Below, one piece after another: positions 1 through 5,322 of a DNA stretch of 5,922 nucleotides. The position numbers and the translations under genes were made by a program. The first letter of the stretch is position 1; every line of letters starts with the position of its first letter. The stretch is from Gammaproteobacteria bacterium (GTDB lineage: Bacteria; Pseudomonadota; Gammaproteobacteria; Poriferisulfidales; Poriferisulfidaceae). The DNA lies in contig RKRZ01000193.1 of NCBI GenBank assembly GCA_007571105.1, forward strand, positions 1-5,922, written 5' to 3'. A model generated the notes under the pieces. It saw only the letters and a program-made list of their open reading frames with translations, made no database searches and was not told the origin of the DNA.

Positions 1-15
1 CTGGGGCGTGATCAT
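1..15 (-). CDS. possible start of lpxC (UDP-3-O-acyl-GlcNAc deacetylase), 5 codons only
   Basis: An ATG reading M-I-T-P-Q opens 93 bases after the ftsZ stop codon and runs off the window edge. LpxC, the deacetylase that commits to lipid A synthesis, follows ftsZ in many Gammaproteobacteria and usually begins Met-Ile followed soon by Gln-Arg-Thr-Leu. Both the position and the first residues fit. A weak GGAA lies 6 bases upstream of the ATG; a GGAG lies further off, at about 15 bases. Five codons cannot establish homology, so this rests on gene order and a short match. The next residues outside the window would settle it. Confidence 0.35.
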
Positions 16-41
16 GCGCCGTTCCGAATTCTCCAGCGTCC

Positions 42-63
42 CAGGAGCCGGGACCGGCTCCTG
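42..63 (-). other. perfect 9-bp stem-loop between ftsZ and the possible lpxC
   Basis: CAGGAGCCG and CGGCTCCTG pair perfectly around a four-base loop (51-54), giving a very GC-rich hairpin. On the transcribed (minus) strand it is followed by GGACGCTGGAG, not by a run of T, so it is not a standard intrinsic terminator. It ends 26 bases before the possible lpxC ATG. It could be a weak or Rho-assisted terminator, a 3'-end stabilising structure for the ftsZ message, or a leader hairpin for the next gene. The structure is seen directly; its role is inferred. Confidence 0.55.
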
Positions 64-74
64 AAACTGTGAGA

Positions 75-115
75 CGACTCAGAAGCGGCACGCCCGCTGC
101 ATGCGTTCTCAGTCG
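75..115 (-). other. imperfect inverted repeat spanning the ftsZ stop codon
   Basis: Bases 75-84 (CGACTCAGAA) pair with 106-115 (TTCTCAGTCG) with one C-C mismatch. Inside lies a smaller repeat, AGCGG (84-88) with CCGCT (94-98), that shares one base with the outer arm, so the two compete slightly at that point. The ftsZ TGA stop (109-111) is in the outer arm, so a translating ribosome would be expected to open the structure. After the outer stem, the transcript has TCTCACAGTTT, a poor U-tract. Together with the perfect hairpin 11 bases further on, it forms a tandem hairpin region at the end of ftsZ. Confidence 0.45.
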
Positions 116-1515
116 TGTTGCTTGCGCAAATAGGACGGAATGCTGAAGATTTCCCGGGTTTTGCCACTTTCCCAGTCGGGCTGTTCCGGCTTCAGTGCCG
201 TAGCGCCTTCCGACGGATAGCGAAGCCCGGCGACCGCTGCCTGTTCCAAGACCTCTTCCTGATCAGCAATTTCTGTTTCGGTCGCTTCGGAAGCCATGGG
301 TTCAGAGGACTCTGCAGAATCCTCAAGAACGGGTGGAACCTGCGAATCGCTTTCGCCTTCTTCCTTCAGTTCTGCTTCTCGCGCCGGCATTGGCACCACA
401 CGCCCCTCCTTCGCCAACTTCCGAGACTTCAAGGTAGGAAACGGAGTGCTGGCATGGCCTTGCGCCGAATCATAACCGGCCACGACCAAAGTCACGGCCA
501 AATCATCATCCGAGAGGCCAGGATCAACGACCGTGCCCATCACAAAACTCGCTTCATCCTGACACATCGGTCTCAATGCCTCGGACACCCGTCTCTGCTC
601 ACCGACCTTCAGGCTGCCATTGGTGGTGATATTGATCAGAAGGCCTTGGGCGTTGGTGATCTTCACCGCTTCCAGGAAACGGTTGTTCATGGCTTGATGG
701 GTCGCCTCTTCAGCACGCCCATCTCCGCTTGCCGAACCGGTCCCCATGATGGCTAATCCCCGATTGGCCATCACCGTTCGCACGTCAGCGAAGTCCACGT
801 TGATCTCGCCCGGGCGAGTGATCAAGTCAGAAATACCACGAACCGCGTTGTGCAGAACCTTGTTTGCTTCCATGTAGGCGGCCCCCACCGTCATATCCTC
901 TCCATTTTCATCTCCATCCAGCAGGCGATCGTTGGGAACGACGATCAGGGCGTCTACATATTCACGCAACTTCGCAATGCCGTCGGCCGCAATTTCATTG
1001 CGTCTGGCCATTTCATGCGCGAACGGTCGCGTCACAACACCAATGGTCAGCACATTATGCGAGCGCGACAACTCCGCAATTAACGGAATGGCACCCGTCC
1101 CGGTACCGCCGCCCATGCCAGCAGTCAGAAACAGCATGTCGGTATCCCGAACCAGCGCATCGAGTTCCTCGCGGCTCTCTTCTGCAGCCCGCAGGCCCTG
1201 TTCGGGATCCATGCCCGCCCCCAGACCGTTGGTTGATTCAATCCCGATCTGCACCCACTGATTGAGATCTTTACACTCGCGAAGGTGCTGGAGGTCGGTG
1301 TTGACACCAATAATTTCGACTTCATTGATGCCGACCGAAGCCATTCGCTGCGCCGCACTGCAACCGCCGCCGCCAACCCCGATCACTTTGATCGTAGCTA
1401 CGGCAGTCTCTGGCGCCGCCAATTTGAAAGTCATCTCGACATCGGCATCCTCGATGTCTTCGGAGTTGACCGGTGGAATATGGACCTTGGGGTCCGTTTC
1501 ATTTAATAAAGTCAT
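109..1515 (-). CDS. ftsZ: cell division GTPase FtsZ, with N-terminal extension and long acidic linker
   Basis: FtsZ is the tubulin-like GTPase that polymerises into the cytokinetic ring. The 468-residue protein has the glycine-rich loop GVGGGG (46-51), the tubulin signature GMGGGTGTG (133-141), PFxxE (164-168) and the synergy loop NVDFADVRTVM (239-249) with both catalytic Asp residues. The globular core ends near 348. A linker of about 100 residues follows, then the C-terminal peptide IPSYLRKQHD (459-468) that binds FtsA and ZipA. The ATG at 1515 is chosen because AAGGAG lies 8 bases upstream; no comparable site precedes the internal Met at codon 28. E. coli FtsZ is 383 residues, so both ends are longer here. 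The usual fifth Gly and the Asn after it (GGGGGN) are Cys52 and Ser53. The gene lies 36 nt after ftsA. The assignment is secure; the divergence is notable. Confidence 0.97.
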   Translation of the reverse strand: MTLLNETDPKVHIPPVNSEDIEDADVEMTFKLAAPETAVATIKVIGVGGGGCSAAQRMASVGINEVEIIGVNTDLQHLRECKDLNQWVQIGIESTNGLGAGMDPEQGLRAAEESREELDALVRDTDMLFLTAGMGGGTGTGAIPLIAELSRSHNVLTIGVVTRPFAHEMARRNEIAADGIAKLREYVDALIVVPNDRLLDGDENGEDMTVGAAYMEANKVLHNAVRGISDLITRPGEINVDFADVRTVMANRGLAIMGTGSASGDGRAEEATHQAMNNRFLEAVKITNAQGLLINITTNGSLKVGEQRRVSEALRPMCQDEASFVMGTVVDPGLSDDDLAVTLVVAGYDSAQGHASTPFPTLKSRKLAKEGRVVPMPAREAELKEEGESDSQVPPVLEDSAESSEPMASEATETEIADQEEVLEQAAVAGLRYPSEGATALKPEQPDWESGKTREIFSIPSYLRKQHD

Positions 1516-1523
1516 TGCACACT

Positions 1524-1529
1524 CTCCTT
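1524..1529 (-). promoter_or_regulatory. strong Shine-Dalgarno of ftsZ in a 36-nt AT-rich gap
   Basis: AAGGAG stands 8 bases before the ftsZ ATG and supports the upstream start, hence the N-terminal extension. The gap from the ftsA stop to ftsZ (1516-1551) is the longest between adjacent genes in the cluster and clearly AT-rich at its ftsA end (1530-1551). In E. coli, promoters for ftsZ lie within ftsA and ftsQ, but I could not pick a convincing -35/-10 pair here. Confidence 0.8.
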
Positions 1530-1551
1530 GATATTGGATGGGTTAACAAAA

Positions 1552-2814
1552 TTAAAACCATTCGCGGACCCGTTGAAACAACGAGCGCGTCCGAGAGGAC
1601 ACTTCCGCATTCGGCTGCCACGCATAACTGTCGCCCAGCAGTCCGATCCCGACGGAATACAACGGCTTGTTGAAGCGGTTGTCCCGAAAACTCATGTGTT
1701 GCCGCGGTGTGCCGATGCGCACCGGCAGCCCGAAAAATTTCTCAGCGAGCGCGTCCAGATCGCGCATCATCACGCCGCCGCCAGTCAGCACAATCCCGGC
1801 TCCCTGCATCTGTTCCTGATGGCCCGAACTTCGCAATTTGGCGTCGATCAGCTCGAAAATCTCGGTGTAGCGCGCACCGACAATGTCGCCCAATTCCGAA
1901 CTTGACACGGACGCATCCGGACGCCCTCCCAGGCCCGGCACCGACAGAACCGCATCTTCCTCCGAATGCAGTACGCTGCCGTATTCGACTTTCAACTGCT
2001 CGGCATCGTCGATACGCGTCCCCAGTGCCACGGCAATGTCGCGCGTGACATGATTGCCCGCCACCGGAATGCTGCCGGTGTACTGCACCGATCCGGATTC
2101 ATACACAGCGAAATCCGAGGTCCCGCCGCCGATGTCCACCAGACAGACGCCCAACTCCCGTTCGGAAGCTTCCAGCACGGCTTCACCCGCCGCCAACGGC
2201 CCCAGCACCACGCTGTCCACGTTGAGGCCGCACACGCGCGCGCACTTGAGCAGGTTGTGCAAGGCACTCGCACCAACGGCCACCAAGTGCACCCGAACAT
2301 CCAGACGCACTCCAGACATTCCCAAAGGCGTACGAATTCCATACTGATCATCAATGCCGAATTCCTGCGGCAAAGCGTGCAACAGTTGTTTGTCGTGCGG
2401 CAATTTGACGGCGCTGGCCGCCTCCAATACCTGATCCACCATCAACGGCGTAATCTCGGCATCGCGCACCGGAACTCCTCCTGTGGAATCCAGGCTTTGC
2501 GTGTGGCTTCCGGCGATGCCAACGATAACGTTGCGAATCAAGCACTCCGCCATCGCCTCGGCCTCGCTGATGGCAGTGCGAATGGATTCAACCGCCTCCT
2601 CAATATTGACCACCGCTCCGGCTTTTAACCCCTGAGACGGAGCATTGCCGAAACCTTCCAGCATCCATTCGCCCTCCTCATTGCGGCGCGCCGCAATCGC
2701 CAGCACCTTGGAGGTTCCAATGTCGAGCGCGACCGCCTGATCCGGCCGCCCACCGAACCGGCGTGAGAACAGGCCCGGCAATCGAGTCTTGATCAGGTTA
2801 TTCAGAGCTTGCAC
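1552..2814 (-). CDS. ftsA: cell division protein FtsA, actin-like membrane tether of FtsZ
   Basis: FtsA is the actin/Hsp70-fold ATPase that anchors FtsZ filaments to the inner membrane and recruits later division proteins. Its 420 residues match E. coli FtsA (also 420) across their length: phosphate loop 1 at VALDIGTSK (28-36), subdomain 1C in roughly 85-165, SGVRLDVRVHLV (167-178), phosphate loop 2 at LVDIGGGTSD (225-234), and the adenosine motif GIVLTGGG (340-347). The C-terminus, SLFQRVREWF, is the amphipathic membrane-targeting helix. Start is GTG at 2814, with AGAGG 6 bases upstream overlapping the ftsQ stop; no other start lies before the ATPase core. About 27 residues precede the core, more than in E. 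coli, and they are basic and partly hydrophobic. It follows ftsQ by 9 nt and ends 36 nt before ftsZ. Confidence 0.97.
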   Translation of the reverse strand: MQALNNLIKTRLPGLFSRRFGGRPDQAVALDIGTSKVLAIAARRNEEGEWMLEGFGNAPSQGLKAGAVVNIEEAVESIRTAISEAEAMAECLIRNVIVGIAGSHTQSLDSTGGVPVRDAEITPLMVDQVLEAASAVKLPHDKQLLHALPQEFGIDDQYGIRTPLGMSGVRLDVRVHLVAVGASALHNLLKCARVCGLNVDSVVLGPLAAGEAVLEASERELGVCLVDIGGGTSDFAVYESGSVQYTGSIPVAGNHVTRDIAVALGTRIDDAEQLKVEYGSVLHSEEDAVLSVPGLGGRPDASVSSSELGDIVGARYTEIFELIDAKLRSSGHQEQMQGAGIVLTGGGVMMRDLDALAEKFFGLPVRIGTPRQHMSFRDNRFNKPLYSVGIGLLGDSYAWQPNAEVSSRTRSLFQRVREWF

Positions 2815-2823
2815 GAGAGACCT

Positions 2824-3519
2824 CTAGAATTCTATCCGGGTTCGAACGGCAAAACCGTTGGGATAACGCAGGTCAATCACACGCGCCGGATGCGTGGCGT
2901 GGCGGCCATAAGCCTCGAGGTAGCGCAACCAGCGCGCCAGACGCTGCAAGGGACGCGCACGGCCGAGCACCAACTCCAGGTCCGGCTTCACGGTCAGGGT
3001 GACCAGCCGTCGTCGACTCTCGGTGAGGCGCGTCAATTCCAGTTGATGAGGCGCCAGCATCTTGCGAGCCTGCGAAGCGAATTTCATCAGCGCGACTCCT
3101 CGACCCGGTTCGCCTGAAATTCGCAACAAATCCAACTCCTTCGGCTCTTTGGGCACAAAAAGCACCCCGTCCGCATTCAAAATCCCTCCGGATTCCCAAT
3201 GCGCTGCCGGAACATGCTCCTCCAGATGCACCCGCAAGGTGTTGGGCCAATCCCGACGCACCCGGCAACGGCTGATCCAGGGGTACTCCGTCAGGCGCTG
3301 TTCCAACAGACCCAGATCCTGAGTCACCAGATTGCCGTCAATGGTCTGCGCAATGATGTGCTCCAGCGCCTCCGCTTTGCTGTGCCGCAAATCGCCGTGC
3401 AGCGAGACATGACGGATCGGCAGATTCTCCGGCATCCGCAGCCACACCGTCGCGCCAACACCGACAGCCACCGCCAGCGCGATACCTAGAATCCAGCGCC
3501 AGGTGTACCAATCAGACAC
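2824..3519 (-). CDS. ftsQ: cell division protein FtsQ (POTRA-domain divisome protein)
   Basis: FtsQ is a bitopic inner membrane protein that joins FtsB and FtsL and connects cytoplasmic and periplasmic divisome parts. From the chosen start it has 231 residues: a short cytoplasmic tail, one membrane segment (about 9-27), a POTRA domain (about 34-103) and a beta domain. The block PWISRCRVRRDWPNTLRVHL (80-99) closely matches E. coli FtsQ, as does the later VIDLRYPNGFAV (214-225). It is shorter than E. coli FtsQ (276), mainly at the tails. The GTG at 3519 is preferred because GGGAGG lies 6 bases upstream and an 8-nt overlap with ddl results; the frame is open to an ATG at 3570, but that would add 17 residues inside ddl with no visible site. 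The stop overlaps the ftsA ribosome binding site. Confidence 0.95.
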   Translation of the reverse strand: MSDWYTWRWILGIALAVAVGVGATVWLRMPENLPIRHVSLHGDLRHSKAEALEHIIAQTIDGNLVTQDLGLLEQRLTEYPWISRCRVRRDWPNTLRVHLEEHVPAAHWESGGILNADGVLFVPKEPKELDLLRISGEPGRGVALMKFASQARKMLAPHQLELTRLTESRRRLVTLTVKPDLELVLGRARPLQRLARWLRYLEAYGRHATHPARVIDLRYPNGFAVRTRIEF

Positions 3520-4444
3520 TTCGCACCTCCCCACCTTCGCAGATGCGACTGGTCTCCAGCATGCGCACAATCAAATCTTCATAACTGAGACCCACCGCCT
3601 GCGCCGCCATGGACAACAGACTGTGCCGCCGCAAACCCGGCGCCGTATTGATCTCCAAAAGCCAGGGACGATCCAGTTCGTCCAGGATCAAGTCCACGCG
3701 GCCATAACCATGCGCGCCGGTGCATTCAAAGGCGCGCCGGGCCACGTCCTGCAATTCGCGTTCCATAACTTCCGGCAAACCGCAAGGAATGTCATAGCCG
3801 GTCTCCGTGGATTCGTACTTGGCCTCAAAATCAAAAAACTCCCGCGTGGGACGCAGGCGGATCATCGGCAAGGCCTCGCCGGCCAGAATGCCGACCGTGT
3901 ATTCGGTTCCGATCACCATGCGCTCGAGCATGACCCCGCACCCATGCAGGGAAGCTTCACGAACGGCCGGCACCAGCGCCTCCGGTTCGTGCACCAACTC
4001 CACTCCGATGCTGGATCCCTGGTCCACCGGCTTGACCACCAGCGGGTAACGCAACTCCTCCGCCTGCTGCTGCAACGTGTCGGCCTGCGCCAACACCGCC
4101 TTGGGCGTCGGCAGTTCCTGTTGCCACCACAACTCTTTGGTCATCATCTTGTGCATGCAGCGCCGCGACGCCTTTGGGCCGCTGCCGGTATACGGCAGAC
4201 CCATCTCCTCCAGCACTTGCTGCACTTCACCGTCCTCGCCTCCGATTCCATGCAGAGCCATGAAGCAACAATCCAGACCCATCTCCTCCAACTCCGGCAA
4301 GGTCTCGCGCCGCAGGTCCACCCCGCTTGCCTGCACCTCGAGCGTCTTCAGGGCCTCCAGCACGTTCTGTCCGGAAATCAGCGAGATCTCCCGCTCTTCC
4401 GACCAGCCTCCCATCAGCACGCCGACGTGTCCGTAATCCGTCAT
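3512..4444 (-). CDS. ddl: D-alanine--D-alanine ligase
   Basis: Ddl joins two D-alanines with ATP in the cytoplasm to make the dipeptide later added to UDP-MurNAc-tripeptide. The 310-residue ATP-grasp protein is close in length to E. coli DdlB (306). It shows GGWSEEREISLISG (12-25) with the substrate-binding Glu, LHGIGGEDG (64-72), the ATP-grasp segment VVKPVDQGSSIGV (136-148), the omega loop with Tyr217 (KYESTETGY), GYGRVD (246-251), and the metal-binding LLEINTAPG (262-270). The omega-loop Tyr favours D-Ala-D-Ala rather than D-Ala-D-lactate. After PG the usual Met-Thr is Leu-Arg, a variant worth noting. The ATG at 4444 overlaps the murB stop (ATGA) and has GGGAG 7 bases upstream. Whether it corresponds to DdlB specifically is inferred from position. 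Confidence 0.97.
   Translation of the reverse strand: MTDYGHVGVLMGGWSEEREISLISGQNVLEALKTLEVQASGVDLRRETLPELEEMGLDCCFMALHGIGGEDGEVQQVLEEMGLPYTGSGPKASRRCMHKMMTKELWWQQELPTPKAVLAQADTLQQQAEELRYPLVVKPVDQGSSIGVELVHEPEALVPAVREASLHGCGVMLERMVIGTEYTVGILAGEALPMIRLRPTREFFDFEAKYESTETGYDIPCGLPEVMERELQDVARRAFECTGAHGYGRVDLILDELDRPWLLEINTAPGLRRHSLLSMAAQAVGLSYEDLIVRMLETSRICEGGEVRSV
3526..3531 (-). promoter_or_regulatory. Shine-Dalgarno that sets the ftsQ GTG start
   Basis: GGGAGG lies inside the end of ddl, 6 bases before the GTG at 3519. It decides the start in favour of GTG over the upstream in-frame ATG at 3570. GTGTCTGA contains both the ftsQ start and the ddl stop, which suggests reinitiation or coupling from ddl. 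Confidence 0.8.
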
Positions 4445-5322
4445 GAATCTTCTCCCAGAATGCGCACTTCCAATTCCAGCTGCACCCCGCTGTGATCCGC
4501 AACGGCCTTGCGCACATATTCAATCAGCGCTTCAACGTCGCGCGCGGTCGCCTGGCCGTCATTGACAATGAAATTCGCGTGTGTCTTGCTGACTTCAGCA
4601 CCGCCGATGCGATAGCCTTTCAGACCGGCCGCCTCAATCAGTTCCGCCGCGTGTTGCCCCGGAGGATTGCGGAAAACCGAACCGCTGCTTGCCTGCGCGA
4701 CCGGCTGCGTTTCGCGCCGTCGCGCCATCAATTCCTGAATCCGCTGCCGTGCGGCCATCGCATCCTCGTCCCGCTGCAAATGAAACACGCCCAACACCAC
4801 TCCGTGACCCGGCGGCAACTGGGCGTATCGATAACCCACTTCAATCTCATCGGCACGAAACCGGTGCACGTCTCCCTGTCGGTCCAGGGTCTCGATGTGG
4901 TGGACGTAATCCCAAATCTCCGAGCCCGCCGCACCGGCATTCATGGCCAACGCGCCGCCGACCGTGCCGGGGATGCCTGCCAAAAACTCAAGTCCGCGCA
5001 AACCTGCCGCCGCAGTTGCCGCCGCCAGGCGCGCGCAAGGCGCCCCTCCCTGAGCCTGCACTTCAGGAGGATCGACGGCGATTCCGGACAGGGGATCACT
5101 CAATTGGATGACGACGCCGCGCATTCCGCCATCGCGCACCAGAACGTTGCTTCCCCGTCCCAGCCAGGTCACTGGGACACTCCCGTCCAGCGACGCCAGA
5201 TAGGTGCTCAGATCTCCCAGACTGCCCGGTTGGTACAACAAATCCGCCACGCCTCCGCAGCGCCACGTCGTGCATTCCGACATCGGCACGTCGCGGCGTT
5301 CCTGGTCGAATGCCGCATTCAT
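4441..5322 (-). CDS. murB: UDP-N-acetylenolpyruvoylglucosamine reductase, type II MurB
   Basis: MurB is the FAD enzyme that reduces UDP-GlcNAc-enolpyruvate to UDP-MurNAc with NADPH. Its 293 residues show the FAD-domain motifs TTWRCGG (18-24), GRGSNVLVRDGG (55-66) and GLEFLAGIPGTVGG (110-123) with MNAGA (127-131). Substrate-side motifs follow: GYRYAQ (163-168), ASSGSVFRNPPG (211-222) with the likely proton-donor Ser215, HANFIVN (248-254), and a conserved Glu in LEVRILG (284-290). The GSVFRNPPG form and the length mark the type II family, unlike the type I enzyme of E. coli. The ATG at 5322 overlaps the murC stop (ATGA) with GGAGG 7 bases upstream; an in-frame codon at 5373 lies inside murC and is less likely. 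The third residue of R-x-GG is Cys where Val or Ile is usual. Confidence 0.97.
   Translation of the reverse strand: MNAAFDQERRDVPMSECTTWRCGGVADLLYQPGSLGDLSTYLASLDGSVPVTWLGRGSNVLVRDGGMRGVVIQLSDPLSGIAVDPPEVQAQGGAPCARLAAATAAAGLRGLEFLAGIPGTVGGALAMNAGAAGSEIWDYVHHIETLDRQGDVHRFRADEIEVGYRYAQLPPGHGVVLGVFHLQRDEDAMAARQRIQELMARRRETQPVAQASSGSVFRNPPGQHAAELIEAAGLKGYRIGGAEVSKTHANFIVNDGQATARDVEALIEYVRKAVADHSGVQLELEVRILGEDS

Noticed and set aside
115..756. Plus-strand frame opposite the ftsZ C-terminal half
   Set aside because: It mirrors the ftsZ coding strand and shows no signal peptide, domain or ribosome binding site of note.
1432..1434. Internal Met of FtsZ as the true start
   Set aside because: It would give a length nearer to E. 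coli's, but there is no good ribosome binding site before it, whereas the first ATG has a strong one. It remains possible.
1516..1551. Promoter in the AT-rich gap before ftsZ
   Set aside because: AT content is raised, but I could not find a credible -35/-10 pair with proper spacing, so no promoter is called.
3520..3570. Longer FtsQ beginning at the ATG at 3570
   Set aside because: It would extend 17 residues into ddl without a visible ribosome binding site, while the GTG at 3519 has GGGAGG at 6 bases and gives a normal short cytoplasmic tail.
3503..4495. 330-codon open frame on the plus strand
   Set aside because: It lies antisense to ddl and has a His/Gln/Arg-rich composition typical of a reverse-frame shadow of a GC-rich gene, with no recognisable motif.
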